Shown one piece after another: positions 1-8,510 of a stretch of 35,610 nucleotides of DNA. Numbering within the stretch: the first letter of the stretch is position 1; each line of letters starts with the position of its first letter. Source of the stretch: Psychroflexus sp. MES1-P1E. GTDB lineage: Bacteria > Bacteroidota > Bacteroidia > Flavobacteriales > Flavobacteriaceae. The stretch spans positions 1 to 35,610 of the forward strand of contig NZ_PJBS01000150.1 of NCBI RefSeq assembly GCF_002836055.1, in the 5' to 3' direction. Below the pieces are notes generated by a model. The model saw only the letters and a program-made list of their open reading frames with translations. It had not been told where the DNA came from and ran no database searches. The translations under genes were made by a program, and so were the position numbers.

Positions 1-440
1 CTACTGACCTCTATAAATCTATATTTTTTTTAAATCTTATATTGATGTCGCACATCTTTTCTACTCTTATCCTACACTTATCGGAGAAGTGTTTTTTGCC
101 AAGTTTTTTAATCTTTTTACAGAACTAATTAATTGATTTAGGTCTCCTTTCTTTACTACCAATCCTGTTTCTGGTGTTATTAATTCAGGACTCGCCGTAC
201 AATTATATACAATACCTGAAGTACCGCAAGCAAAACCTTCAATTGTTGTTAATCCAAAGGTTTCTTGTGAAGATAAACTCAATACCACATCTGCTGCCAA
301 GTAATATTCAGACAATTCTTGTATGCTTTCTGTTCTTTTTACTCCGATAATTTTTTTTGATATTTTTTTAATTGTTTATCAGTAACACCAACCATAACTA
401 TTTGATACTCGTCTGAAAGCTGCTCTGCCAAAGCCATCTT
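1..440 (-). pseudogene. Glycosyltransferase family 4 remnant (C-terminal half), fused to broken gmd
   Basis: This is the C-terminal half of a GT4 glycosyltransferase. It has the nucleotide-sugar-binding region (FGLTTIEGFACGT, then SPELITPETGLVV), which closely parallels the intact GT4 at 6173-7396 (NIESLACGTPVI, SPEAIDHETGFVV). The N-terminal acceptor-binding half is absent. Instead the reading frame runs straight back into gmd at about 425-440. The remnant is itself broken. A run of eight A near 350-357 (minus strand) is one short of keeping frame, so LKKYQKK is followed by a stop, while the true continuation ([15 protein letters not shown]) lies in another frame from about 340 to 67. After the stop near 67, traces of the usual GT4 tail continue to about position 10 in a further frame. 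It makes no functional enzyme. The paralogy is read directly from the two translations. Confidence 0.85.
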
Positions 441-1216
441 GATAAAGTCTCTCACTTTTGTAGTAATTCCAGTTGCCAGCACAAAATCTTCAGGCTGGTC
501 CTGCTGTAGAATTCTCCACATGCCTTCCACATATTTTTAGCATGCCCCATCTCTTGGCATCAAGGTTACCCATAAACATCTGATCCTGCATGCCAAGTGC
601 GATTCTATCTACAGCCCTTGTAATTTTACGCGCTACTTAGGTTTCTCCTCTTAGTGGTGATTCGTGATTAAACAAAATACCGTTACAAGCATACATTCCG
701 TAAGCTTCTCTATAATTTACAGTGATCCAATAGCCATATAGTTTTGCAACGGCGTAAGGTGATCTTGGATAAAAGGGAGTAGATTCAGATTGCGGCACTG
801 CTTGTACCATTCCATACAACTCTGAGGTAGAAGCCTGATAAATTTTAGTTTTTTTCTCCATTCCCAAAAGGCGTACTGCCTCAAGAATCCTCAAAGTACC
901 AACACCATCTGCATTCGCTGTATATTCTGGCGTATCAAAACTCACTTTAACGTGAGACATAGCTGCCAAGTTATAGATTTCATCAGGTTGGGTTTCCTGA
1001 ATGATACAGGTTAAGTTCATGGAATCGGTTAAGTCTCCATAATGCAACTTCAAACGAATATTGTCGGCATGAGGATCCTGATATAAATGGTCGATCCTGC
1101 TTGTATTGAGCAAAGAGGCTCTTCGCTTAATACCATGCACCATATAGCCTTTTTCTAAAAGTAATTCTGCCAGATAAGCACTATCCTGTTATTCCTGTGA
1201 TTAAAGCTGTTTTCAT
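425..1216 (-). pseudogene. gmd: GDP-mannose 4,6-dehydratase, multiply disrupted
   Basis: An intact Gmd converts GDP-mannose to GDP-4-keto-6-deoxymannose, the substrate of GDP-fucose synthase. Here the ATG at 1216 opens with [11 protein letters not shown] and then meets a stop. By comparison with the family (ITGQDGAYLAELL), five bases are missing at about 1184-1190, exactly in the NAD-binding glycine loop. The main frame resumes as VHGIKRRAS through the catalytic region (STSELYG, then [10 protein letters not shown]). It hits a second stop at 637-639 after SPLRGET, continues as [18 protein letters not shown], and shifts frame again at about 545-560, where bases for RDWGHAKDY are missing. The last Gmd-like residues ([11 protein letters not shown]) pass directly into a glycosyltransferase at about 425-440. 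About 260 of the usual 350-370 residues are represented. The several independent lesions make a sequencing error an unlikely explanation for all of them. Confidence 0.9.
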
Positions 1217-1229
1217 TTCGTTACTTTAG

Positions 1230-1571
1230 CTAGTTTCTGTTATAATCATCTTCAATTCTTACAATATCGTCTTCTCCAAAATAAGAACCTAGTTGCACTT
1301 CTACAAAAGTAAGCGTATCCTGACCTATATTCATAATGCGATGCTTTGCTTTTAAAGGGATTTTAATCACAGCTCCAGCAGAATACTCTGTATCTACATC
1401 ATCTAGGGTAATTTTTGCTTTCCCTTTTACTATGGTCCATACTTCAGACCGTTTCTGGTGGTATTGATAAGAAAGTCTCCCCCCTGGTTTTACTTCAATT
1501 CGTTTTACTTTATGTGTTGGCGTATCTTCAAGCACAAAATACTTTCCCCAAGGGCGTTCATCGTGTTCCAT
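1230..1571 (-). CDS. Stand-alone cupin mannose-6-phosphate isomerase (type II PMI domain)
   Basis: This 113-residue single-domain cupin matches the C-terminal isomerase domain of bifunctional AlgA/ManC enzymes. Its likely role is fructose-6-phosphate to mannose-6-phosphate in the cytoplasm, feeding GDP-mannose. The family opening ERPWGKY is at residues 5-11, followed by VKRIEVKPGGRLSYQYH and a metal-ligand set that includes H38 and E43 (HQKRSEVW). The ATG at 1571 is preferred over a TTG at 1580: it lies one base beyond the manC stop (TAATATG), giving tight coupling without overlap. In many bacteria this domain is fused to the guanylyltransferase. Here the two are separate adjacent genes, which fits cooperation in one pathway. 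Isomerase activity is inferred from the family; a purely structural or regulatory cupin is less likely. Confidence 0.88.
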   Translation of the reverse strand: MEHDERPWGKYFVLEDTPTHKVKRIEVKPGGRLSYQYHQKRSEVWTIVKGKAKITLDDVDTEYSAGAVIKIPLKAKHRIMNIGQDTLTFVEVQLGSYFGEDDIVRIEDDYNRN

Positions 1572-1572
1572 A

Positions 1573-2571
1573 TTATTCAACTAGTTTGGTATTTGTTTTC
1601 AATAGTCTTTGATAAATCTTTTTGACTTCTTGCGATTGCTCAATGGGCATTACTAAAATAGCTTCTCCACTTTGAATAACCATCGTGTTTTCTAACCCAT
1701 GTAACTCAACATGAGCTGTTTCTGCAATGACGAGGTTTGAATCTTGGACGTAAGCATTTTTTGATGAAAAATAGTCGTAAAGTGCTTCAAAAGAACCTAA
1801 ATCAGACCATTCAAAAGTGCCTTTAACCACCTTTATCTTTTTGGAGTGTTCCATCACTGCATAATCAATACTTTCTGATGGAATTTTTTTTGATTTAACC
1901 GCATCTAAAAAATCTGTCTCCTTCAAATTCATCACGCTTTTACAGGCCTCTAGAATATCAGGGCGGAATGCACTTAATTCCTCAAGGTATGTTTTGGCTT
2001 TAAAACAAAAAATACCACTGTTCCATAGGTAATTTCCAGCCTCCACAAAGGATTTTGCCTTGTCTTTGCTTGGTTTTTCATGAAATGCAACCACATTGGA
2101 ACCCTCACTTTGAATGTAACCATACCCTGTTTCTGGTTTTATAGGTTGAATTCCAAAAGTTACTAAGTAATCTTTTTCTGCCAAATCAAAAGCTTCGTCT
2201 AGGGCTTTTTCGTATGCCTTTTCATCTCCTATAATATGGTCTGAGGGAGTCACTAGCATCAAATCATTTTCTTTTAAAGATAGTGCTGCAAAGGCAATGG
2301 CTGCCGCTGTGTTTTTAGACAAAGCCTCTACAATAACTTGGTACGTATTGGTCACGTTTTCTTGTAAAGCATTTAACGACAATTCGTAGTTATCTATATT
2401 GCCTACCACCAAGATTTTATCGCAAAACTTTTGGTTATTGTCTAGGGTAATTTCAAATAAGTTTTTGTTATCGAAAAGCGGTATGTATTGTTTGGTTCTA
2501 GACTTTTTTGACAAAGGCCATAAACGGCTTCCTGAGCCCCCTGATAATATGACATGAACTTTATTTGACAT
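1573..2571 (-). CDS. manC: Mannose-1-phosphate guanylyltransferase
   Basis: Catalyses mannose-1-phosphate plus GTP to GDP-mannose in the cytoplasm. The 332-residue protein has the GT-A nucleotidyltransferase fold. Its pyrophosphorylase signature GGSGSRLWPLS is at residues 11-21, with a Lys/Arg-rich follow-on (KKSRTKQYIPL), PSDH at 109-112, the sugar-phosphate motif FHEKPS at 163-168 and NSGIF at 184-188. The length fits the short ManC form that lacks the fused isomerase domain, and that isomerase is the next gene. The ATG start at 2571 leaves the conserved N-terminal strand VHVILSGG intact. It follows a 437-base gap holding repeats. A phosphomannomutase, needed for the pathway, is not in the window. 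GDP-mannose could be used as such or was formerly passed to gmd and fcl. Confidence 0.95.
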   Translation of the reverse strand: MSNKVHVILSGGSGSRLWPLSKKSRTKQYIPLFDNKNLFEITLDNNQKFCDKILVVGNIDNYELSLNALQENVTNTYQVIVEALSKNTAAAIAFAALSLKENDLMLVTPSDHIIGDEKAYEKALDEAFDLAEKDYLVTFGIQPIKPETGYGYIQSEGSNVVAFHEKPSKDKAKSFVEAGNYLWNSGIFCFKAKTYLEELSAFRPDILEACKSVMNLKETDFLDAVKSKKIPSESIDYAVMEHSKKIKVVKGTFEWSDLGSFEALYDYFSSKNAYVQDSNLVIAETAHVELHGLENTMVIQSGEAILVMPIEQSQEVKKIYQRLLKTNTKLVE

Positions 2572-2764
2572 TTTTTGTTTGTTTAATCGTTAATGCGCTT
2601 TACTTTATTGTTTTTCAAGCGTTGGTTTTGTGAGTTTTCTTTGTAAAATGTACGGCGACCCTTCCACTAAGTTCAGGACAGGATATACTCAGCAAAGCTA
2701 TAGAGAACTTATTTATGACTTCTCGATACGATTTCAATAGATTTCTGCAAATCTCTTCAAATCA

Positions 2765-2790
2765 CCTGCCTACCGAGGAACGCAGGCAGG
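2765..2790. repeat. Small hairpin (CCTGCCT / AGGCAGG)
   Basis: A 7-base perfect stem, CCTGCCT at 2765-2771 and AGGCAGG at 2784-2790, encloses a 12-base loop. It sits beside the CTCGAAGTGACA dispersed-repeat sequence. It is probably part of an intergenic repeat rather than a terminator, because no T-run follows on either strand. Confidence 0.6.
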
Positions 2791-2802
2791 CTCGAAGTGA
2801 CA
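2787..2802. repeat. 16-base repeat, copy 1 (inverted relative to copy at 35564)
   Basis: CAGGCTCGAAGTGACA here is the exact reverse complement of TGTCACTTCGAGCCTG at 35564-35579. The two copies lie near opposite ends of the locus. The motif looks like part of a dispersed flavobacterial intergenic repeat. That identity is from general familiarity, not from a search. Confidence 0.65.
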
Positions 2803-2841
2803 AGTCTCTCATAGTTTGAATGAAAAGCCCTCAAACTTCTG

Positions 2842-3003
2842 ATACCAAATTAAATTTATAATGTCGTATAAATAAATTGAATTATTTTTTGACTAATTGA
2901 AGTTAAAAATAATTAGCATAGCCTTAGTTACGGTAATTATTTTTAATAAAAAGCAGGCGAAAAAGAAATGATTTATTGCGACATTATAGGTTTAAATTGG
3001 TGT
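2842..3003. repeat. Palindromic MITE-like element with ~25-bp terminal inverted repeats
   Basis: The left end at 2842-2866 and the reverse complement of the right end at 2979-3003 agree at 21 of 25 bases, with the inner part AATGTCG/CGACATT conserved. Inside lies a perfect 13-base inverted repeat, TTAAAAATAATTA at 2903-2915 and TAATTATTTTTAA at 2934-2946, around an 18-base loop. The element is about 162 bp and has no coding capacity. This nested symmetry is typical of miniature inverted-repeat elements. It could also fold in the RNA just after fcl and act as a processing or attenuation hairpin. No clear target-site duplication was identified. Confidence 0.55.
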
Positions 3004-3008
3004 GACAT

Positions 3009-3977
3009 CTATTTGTTCACCTTGACTTCCTTAAAAGTGTCAATATGACTTTGAAACCAATCGTATGTACTTTGAATACCTTCATCTAGATTGATTTGAT
3101 GATGCCACCCTTCTTGATGCAGCTTAGATACATCTAGTAGTTTTCTTGGTGTCCCGTCAGGCTTGCTAGAATCCCATTGAATTTCACCTTGGTGACCAAC
3201 AATTTTTTGTATTTTCTCAGCCAAGTTTTTAATACTCAAATCTGTGCCTGTCCCTACATTATAAAGATGTTCTTCTAGAGGATTTTCTAAAGCATAACAA
3301 ACCGCTTGCGCTAAATCATCTACATGTAGGAATTCTCTTTTTGGACTTCCTGTCCCCCAGAGTTCGACAGGCTCACTCATCCCAGTTTTTCCTTCTTTGA
3401 TTTTTGCATCGTGGAACTTTCGTATCATGGCTGGTAAAACGTGGGACGTTTGCAAATCAAAATTATCGTGCGACCCGTATAAATTCGTCGGCATTAGGCT
3501 CACATAATCCTTTCCATATTGTTGTCGGATAGATTGACAAGCTTTAACGCCGGTAATTTTAGCGATGGCATACCACTCATTCGTTGGTTCTAAAGTATCG
3601 GTCAGCAAGTAGTCCTCTTTAAGTGGTTGTGGTGCTAATTTTGGGTAAATACATGAGGAGCCTAAGAAAATAAACTTTTGAACCTCTTGCTTCAATGAGG
3701 CATCGATTAGATTATTTTGAATTTGAAGGTTTTCCATCAGGAAATTATAAGGGTAATCCTTATTGGCTAAAATACCGCCGACTCGTGCAGCAGCATCAAT
3801 GACTACCTCTGGTTTTTCAGTAGTAAAAAACTGGTTTACTTGCTCTTGGTTTCTCAAATCGAGTTCTTGACTTGTTTTCCCCACTAAATTTTTAAACCCT
3901 TTTGCTTCGAGTACCCGCCAAATAGCAGATCCAACCATGCCGCGATGTCCTGCGATATATATATTTTTATTTGTCAT
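3009..3977 (-). CDS. fcl: GDP-L-fucose synthase
   Basis: Epimerises and reduces GDP-4-keto-6-deoxymannose to GDP-L-fucose using NADPH. The 322-residue short-chain dehydrogenase has the dinucleotide loop GHRGMVG at residues 10-16, a serine pair in GSSCIYP at 107-108, and the catalytic Tyr136 and Lys140 in EWYAIAK. These positions match the well-studied E. coli enzyme. The usual NEWYAIAKI and GTGSPKREFLHVDDLA segments are present, so the protein looks fully intact. Its normal partner gmd, which makes its substrate, lies three genes downstream and is destroyed. Unless another gmd exists elsewhere in the genome, this enzyme has no substrate. The ATG at 3977 fits the family N-terminus. Confidence in the product is high; whether it is still in use is open. 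Confidence 0.95.
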   Translation of the reverse strand: MTNKNIYIAGHRGMVGSAIWRVLEAKGFKNLVGKTSQELDLRNQEQVNQFFTTEKPEVVIDAAARVGGILANKDYPYNFLMENLQIQNNLIDASLKQEVQKFIFLGSSCIYPKLAPQPLKEDYLLTDTLEPTNEWYAIAKITGVKACQSIRQQYGKDYVSLMPTNLYGSHDNFDLQTSHVLPAMIRKFHDAKIKEGKTGMSEPVELWGTGSPKREFLHVDDLAQAVCYALENPLEEHLYNVGTGTDLSIKNLAEKIQKIVGHQGEIQWDSSKPDGTPRKLLDVSKLHQEGWHHQINLDEGIQSTYDWFQSHIDTFKEVKVNK

Positions 3978-4125
3978 TTGATTAATTTTTTAATTAAAAA
4001 TTTCAAATAATACTCGTCTAATATTTTTAAATAGTATCAGTTTATGATATTAATAAAAGCATTCAAAAATATCTTTAAATAATCTGTGATATTTATAAGC
4101 TCTTAGCCCAAACAAAAAGCAGTTG

Positions 4126-5061
4126 TTATATCACTTGAGAAAAATAGTTTATGGTACTCTGCAATCCTTCTTTTAAAGCAATTTTAGGTTCCCAAGAAAG
4201 TTCTTGTTTCGCTAATTCAATGGTTGGTTTTCTTTGCAATGGGTCGTCTTGTGGCAAAGCTCGGAAAGATAATTTACTTTTGCTGTTTGTTAATTCAATA
4301 ACTAGTTGCGCTAATTCAATCATGGTAAATTCCGTTGGATTTCCAATGTTAACTGGCCCAGTAAATTCGTTTCTTGAATTCATTAACTTATACATCCCGT
4401 CTATTAAATCGTCCACATAACAAAAGCTACGTGTTTGACTTCCATCGCCATAAATTGTGATATCTTCGTTTTTTAAGGCTTGTACAATAAAATTACTCAC
4501 AACCCTACCATCATTTGGATGCATTCTTGGTCCGTAGGTATTAAAAATACGCATTACTTTGATATTGACATTATGTTGGCGGTGGTAATCGAAAAATAAA
4601 GTCTCCGCACATCTTTTCCCCTCATCATAGCAAGCCCTTGGCCCAATCGTGTTTACGTTTCCTTTGTATGTTTCTGGTTGTGGATGCACTTCTGGATCAC
4701 CATAAACCTCACTTGTACTTGCTTGTAAGATTTTAATTTTTAATCTTTTAGCCAAGCCCAACATATTAATCGCGCCTATCACACTTGTTTTGGTGGTTTG
4801 TACCGGGTCAAACTGATAATGTACAGGACTTGCTGGGCAAGCTAAATTATAAATTTCATCTACCTCCAAGTAAGTTGGGAAGGTTACATCATGTCTAATT
4901 AATTCAAAATTCTTATTGTCCAAGAGATGGTGGATATTTGCACGATTTCCCGTAAAGAAGTTGTCTAAACAAATTACTTCGTTACCCTCTTTTAATAAAC
5001 GATCTGACAAATGGCTTCCTAAAAAACCCGCACCACCTGTAATCAAAATTCTTTTTCTCAT
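4126..5061 (-). CDS. uxs: UDP-glucuronate decarboxylase (UDP-xylose synthase)
   Basis: Converts UDP-glucuronate to UDP-xylose through an NAD-bound 4-keto intermediate in the cytoplasm. The 311-residue extended short-chain dehydrogenase has GGAGFLG at residues 9-15, STSEVYGDP at 115-123, and the strongly diagnostic [17 protein letters not shown] at 134-150 with catalytic Tyr145 and Lys149. That last segment separates UXS from dTDP-glucose dehydratases and from GalE-type epimerases. The soluble short form, without the membrane stem of animal enzymes, is usual in bacteria. It needs UDP-glucuronate, but no UDP-glucose dehydrogenase is in the window, so it depends on a gene elsewhere. It lies 148 bases upstream of fcl and 16 bases downstream of galE, within the nucleotide-sugar block. 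Confidence 0.93.
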   Translation of the reverse strand: MRKRILITGGAGFLGSHLSDRLLKEGNEVICLDNFFTGNRANIHHLLDNKNFELIRHDVTFPTYLEVDEIYNLACPASPVHYQFDPVQTTKTSVIGAINMLGLAKRLKIKILQASTSEVYGDPEVHPQPETYKGNVNTIGPRACYDEGKRCAETLFFDYHRQHNVNIKVMRIFNTYGPRMHPNDGRVVSNFIVQALKNEDITIYGDGSQTRSFCYVDDLIDGMYKLMNSRNEFTGPVNIGNPTEFTMIELAQLVIELTNSKSKLSFRALPQDDPLQRKPTIELAKQELSWEPKIALKEGLQSTINYFSQVI

Positions 5062-5077
5062 TTGATGTTTTTTATTA

Positions 5078-6121
5078 TTAAAGTTTTGTTGCGTTAAAAC
5101 CTAATTCGATTAGTTTTTTTTGCCATTTCCATGCTGAATCCATCATTGTATCTACATCTTTTTTGGCAGCCCAATTCAAAAGTTCTTTCGCTTTTACAGG
5201 CCATGAATAGATAGATTCCACATCGCCATCTCTCCTCTTACCTACTTTTACATTCACTTTGACGCCGCTCATTTTTTCAAAAGAATTAATAGCTTCAAAA
5301 ACCGTTACACCTGCACCGCTTCCAAGATTAACTACTTCAAATTTGCTTTCATAATCCTCTTCAAATAATTTTTTTAAGGCTAAAACATGGGCTTCGGCAA
5401 TGTCTGAAACATGAATATAATCTCTCACGCAAGAACCATCTCTTGTATTCCAGTCTTTTCCAAAGACCATCATGTGATCACGCAAACCAATAGCCGTTTG
5501 TGTGATAATTGGCACTAAATTGTTGCTGTGTTTAGAAGGAAATTCGCCCAATTCGCCTGAATCATCTGCTCCCACTGGGTTAAAATAACGTAATGCAAGA
5601 ACTTTGAGGTCGCTTATATCTGTTAGAGACTCCAGATAAACCTCGCCATTTTGTTTGCTGTATGCATAGGGTGACTCTGCCTTTCTTATTTTTGTTTGTT
5701 CTTGCACTGGTAAATCAGCTGGCTCTACATTCCCATAAACAGAACATGAAGATGAAAAAACTATATTTTGCACCCCATATTTTAGTGCGTAATCTCCTAT
5801 ATTTAGTGTTGCGTTGTTGTTGTTTTTAAAACAAAAAATTGGATTCGCCACGCTATCTGGTACTGACTTAAGTGCCGCAAAATGAATAATCCCGTGTATG
5901 TCGTTTTCTTCAAAGACGACTTTTAAGGCATTTTCTTGTGCGATATCGATGTTGTATTTCTTGAAACTTTTACCTGCTAACTTTTGAATTAAATCATAAG
6001 AAAGTGCTATTGAATTGTAATGGTTATCGACAGAGATGACTTCATAACCCGATTTTAATAAGTCCACAATTGTGTGGCTACCAATATATCCAGCTCCACC
6101 TGTTACTAAAATTGTCTTCAT
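5078..6121 (-). CDS. galE: UDP-glucose 4-epimerase
   Basis: Interconverts UDP-glucose and UDP-galactose, and in some members UDP-GlcNAc and UDP-GalNAc, using tightly bound NAD. The 347-residue protein shows GGAGYIGSH at residues 8-16, the [14 protein letters not shown] segment near 78-91, catalytic Ser124 in SSSCSVYGN, and Tyr152/Lys156 in PYAYSK. The family marker RYFNPVGAD and the late RDGDVESIY motif are also present. The ATG at 6121 keeps the complete first Rossmann strand. The length is normal and no lesions are visible. It supplies galactose-type donors for the glycosyltransferases just upstream. Substrate breadth cannot be decided from what I can read. Confidence 0.95.
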   Translation of the reverse strand: MKTILVTGGAGYIGSHTIVDLLKSGYEVISVDNHYNSIALSYDLIQKLAGKSFKKYNIDIAQENALKVVFEENDIHGIIHFAALKSVPDSVANPIFCFKNNNNATLNIGDYALKYGVQNIVFSSSCSVYGNVEPADLPVQEQTKIRKAESPYAYSKQNGEVYLESLTDISDLKVLALRYFNPVGADDSGELGEFPSKHSNNLVPIITQTAIGLRDHMMVFGKDWNTRDGSCVRDYIHVSDIAEAHVLALKKLFEEDYESKFEVVNLGSGAGVTVFEAINSFEKMSGVKVNVKVGKRRDGDVESIYSWPVKAKELLNWAAKKDVDTMMDSAWKWQKKLIELGFNATKL

Positions 6122-6172
6122 TGTTTTGTTATTTATCTAATTGTTTTTCGATCATCTAAAAGTAAACACATT

Positions 6173-7396
6173 CTAATGCGATTTTTGAATTGTTTTATTT
6201 ACTAGTTTAATAAATAAATCAAGATACTCTTGGTATCTATCATTCTTGTCAAAATATTTTTCTGCTCTTTCTCTGCATTTTAAAGCAATCTTTGCATCCT
6301 TATTAAAAATTAAATCGATTGCATCTGATAAGTCTTTAACATTACCTTTCTCAACCACAAATCCTGTCTCATGATCAATAGCCTCAGGACTTCCGCCTGT
6401 ATTGTATGTGATTACAGGAGTTCCACACGCTAAGGATTCTATGTTGGTGGTTGGAAAATTATCTTGGTATGTTGGATTTATAAAAACATCGGCTGCACTG
6501 TACCACATGACTAATTCTTGGATACTTTCGGTTCTTGGAATTCCGATAATTCCGGTTGGTAATGATTTTACTTGTTTTTTTGAAACACCAATTAAAACAA
6601 TGAACGTGTCTTGATTTAATAACGCCCTCAACTGAATAAAATCTTTTAAGCCTTTTCTTTCAGACCATTGGCTTGCACAACCTAAAACTATTTTTTTATC
6701 CGCAATATTAAATTTTTTCTTGATTTCAGAAGCCACAGGTTTAAACAGCTCTAAATCGATTCCGCTTGGCAAACAATTCGCTTTAATGTCTTTTAGAAAA
6801 GACTTTCCTACCATTGTTTTCAGCCATTGAGAATGCACTACAAATTCAATATTTTCTAAACCTGTAAAAAGTCTTTTTTTATCAATGAAATTATCATAAG
6901 AATTATCGAGCACAAAAGAAGCTGGATACTTTCTTGTTTTAGGGCATTTTTGGCATTGCGTTTGGTATTTTTTACAATCTATATCATCAAAATACGAACA
7001 ATGCCCTGTAAAAGCCCAACAATCAAAAAGCGTCCATAAAACGGGTATATTTTTAACTTTTAAATAGTTAAACAATACCTCAATGTTTAAGTAGTAACCA
7101 TGCATATTATGCAAGCCAATAGCATCTGGTTTTATTTTTTCAATTTCATCAATTAAATCAAGCGTCGCTTTTTTAGAACCAAAACCGTGGCGATCGAAAA
7201 TAGCTGTTTTTAAGCCGTGCATTAAAACATCAGTTTGGTTTCCTATTTTAATTAATTGAGATTGACTTTTTTGGTTTCCACGGCCATATGCAATATAGCT
7301 CTCGTGACCGTTTGATATCAAAACTTTGCCTATATCTTCGGCTATTCTGCCAGTACTACCTGAGTTAACCGTAGTATTTATTTGAAGGATTTTCAA
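6173..7396 (-). CDS. Glycosyltransferase family 4, cysteine-rich WcaC-like subtype
   Basis: A 407-residue GT-B retaining glycosyltransferase that probably adds one sugar to the lipid-linked repeat unit at the inner membrane. The N-terminus MKILQINTTVNSGSTGRIAE and the central cysteine cluster (DCWAFTGHC, then CKKYQTQCQKCP) characterise a subgroup common in Bacteroidota capsule loci. The donor-binding half carries NIESLACGTPVITYNTGGSPE near residues 320-340. The start is a TTG at 7396 that overlaps the upstream gene's TGA stop (TTGA at 7393-7396). It is supported because translation begins exactly at the conserved MKILQ. The GT4 remnant at 1-440 is a close paralogue. Donor and acceptor are unknown. 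Confidence 0.88.
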   Translation of the reverse strand: MKILQINTTVNSGSTGRIAEDIGKVLISNGHESYIAYGRGNQKSQSQLIKIGNQTDVLMHGLKTAIFDRHGFGSKKATLDLIDEIEKIKPDAIGLHNMHGYYLNIEVLFNYLKVKNIPVLWTLFDCWAFTGHCSYFDDIDCKKYQTQCQKCPKTRKYPASFVLDNSYDNFIDKKRLFTGLENIEFVVHSQWLKTMVGKSFLKDIKANCLPSGIDLELFKPVASEIKKKFNIADKKIVLGCASQWSERKGLKDFIQLRALLNQDTFIVLIGVSKKQVKSLPTGIIGIPRTESIQELVMWYSAADVFINPTYQDNFPTTNIESLACGTPVITYNTGGSPEAIDHETGFVVEKGNVKDLSDAIDLIFNKDAKIALKCRERAEKYFDKNDRYQEYLDLFIKLVNKTIQKSH

Positions 7397-8478
7397 TTTG
7401 ATGTAATAAATTTTAAGTATGTATTTGCAATAGTATTCTTCTCAAATTTTTTAACAGAAATAGGTGCCAATTTTGACATTCTTTGTATATTAGAGTTGTC
7501 ATTCATTAAGTTTTCCAATTTTAGTTTAAAATTTTCATAATCAAAAAGATCAATTAAATATCCGTTTTCACCTTCTACTATCATGTCGGAAGGACCAGCT
7601 ATACAATCAAATGCAACGACTGGAAGACCGAAAGAAAGCGCTTCGCCAATTACATTTGGAAATCCTTCTGAACTTGAAGTAAAAGCAAAAATAGAACTTT
7701 TTTTATAGAATGATGCCACATCTTTTTGATTACCCGCTAATATAACCTTGTCCTTAACATTGAGCGATTGTACCAATTTTTCGAGTTTTTCACTGTTGTT
7801 TTGATGCAATGCATCGCCACCAACGATCACTAATTTCCAATCTGGATTGTTAATTTTGGCAAACAACTTTATCAACTCATTGTGGTGTTTGCTCTCAATA
7901 AGGCGTCCCACTGATAAAACAATTTTTTCTCTTGGGGAATTTACAGATGCTTGCTGTTTGATTGGATTTCCAATGACAGTAATGTTTGTATTTTTAACAA
8001 AACCGGATTCGTATATGGATTTGGCTATTGATGTTTGTGCGATAATCCCTTTGGCGTTTTTGTATAATTTTTTTCGTAAAAAATCGTGTACTTTACCTAA
8101 ACTTTTATTAGGCTGGCATCTGTCAGAGACAAATACGGGATATTTGGTATTCAAAAGTGCAATCAAAACTAGGTTGTTCCACAATTCACCGTAGCTTAGA
8201 ATTGTATTTGGATGGATTGCTTTTATCTTTTTTCTAATAAATAAAATTGTTTTCAAAGTATTTATAAACCTCTTACGGTTGTCAAATTGGAAATTAGGCC
8301 TATGTACAATTGTATTTGCAGGTATTTCGTAAAAAACATCCCTTTTTAATCCAAATAAAACCAAATGAATTTCAATGTTAGCCTCAGTTGCACAATAATC
8401 CATGATCTCTGACATTACACGTTCCATGCCACCAGGATGGAGGGAAGGAATTAGAAATGCTATTTTTTTTTTATACAT
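7393..8478 (-). CDS. Glycosyltransferase family 4
   Basis: A 361-residue GT-B glycosyltransferase. The N-terminal acceptor-side glycine loop is PSLHPGGMERV (residues 11-21). The donor-binding half begins around IVLSVGRLIESKHHNELI and contains FAFTSSSEGFPNVIGEALSFGLPVVAFDC, the E-x7-E type nucleotide-sugar motif of GT4 enzymes, followed by GPSDMI. Such proteins transfer hexoses or N-acetylhexosamines from UDP donors to undecaprenyl-linked acceptors on the cytoplasmic face. The stop codon overlaps the TTG start of the next GT4, indicating translational coupling. The ATG start at 8478 lies 32 bases after the acetyltransferase stop. The linkage it makes cannot be assigned from sequence alone. Confidence 0.88.
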   Translation of the reverse strand: MYKKKIAFLIPSLHPGGMERVMSEIMDYCATEANIEIHLVLFGLKRDVFYEIPANTIVHRPNFQFDNRKRFINTLKTILFIRKKIKAIHPNTILSYGELWNNLVLIALLNTKYPVFVSDRCQPNKSLGKVHDFLRKKLYKNAKGIIAQTSIAKSIYESGFVKNTNITVIGNPIKQQASVNSPREKIVLSVGRLIESKHHNELIKLFAKINNPDWKLVIVGGDALHQNNSEKLEKLVQSLNVKDKVILAGNQKDVASFYKKSSIFAFTSSSEGFPNVIGEALSFGLPVVAFDCIAGPSDMIVEGENGYLIDLFDYENFKLKLENLMNDNSNIQRMSKLAPISVKKFEKNTIANTYLKFITSN

Positions 8479-8510
8479 TAGTTTACAAAAGATTAAAATT
8501 ATACTATTTC

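Larger units (their letters stand above)
2572..3008. other. 437-base intergenic region with repeats, no gene seen
   Basis: The gap lies between fcl (upstream) and manC (downstream), and no frame gives a convincing protein. Positions 2640-2810 hold degenerate dispersed-repeat sequence of a style common in flavobacterial genomes (GTTCAGGACAGG, CTCGAAGTGACA), including a small hairpin at 2765-2790. Positions 2842-3003 form a palindromic element annotated separately. A promoter for manC could lie here: a TAGCTTTG match to the Bacteroidota -7 box is present at 2693-2700 on the minus strand, but no well-spaced -33 box was seen, so I do not call it. Confidence 0.7.

Noticed and set aside
2693-2700. 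Possible Bacteroidota -7 promoter box (TAGCTTTG, minus strand) upstream of manC
   Set aside because: No -33 box at the expected spacing, and the box lies inside a dispersed-repeat sequence. Similar chance matches occur in other AT-rich stretches (35465-35472, 4064-4071).
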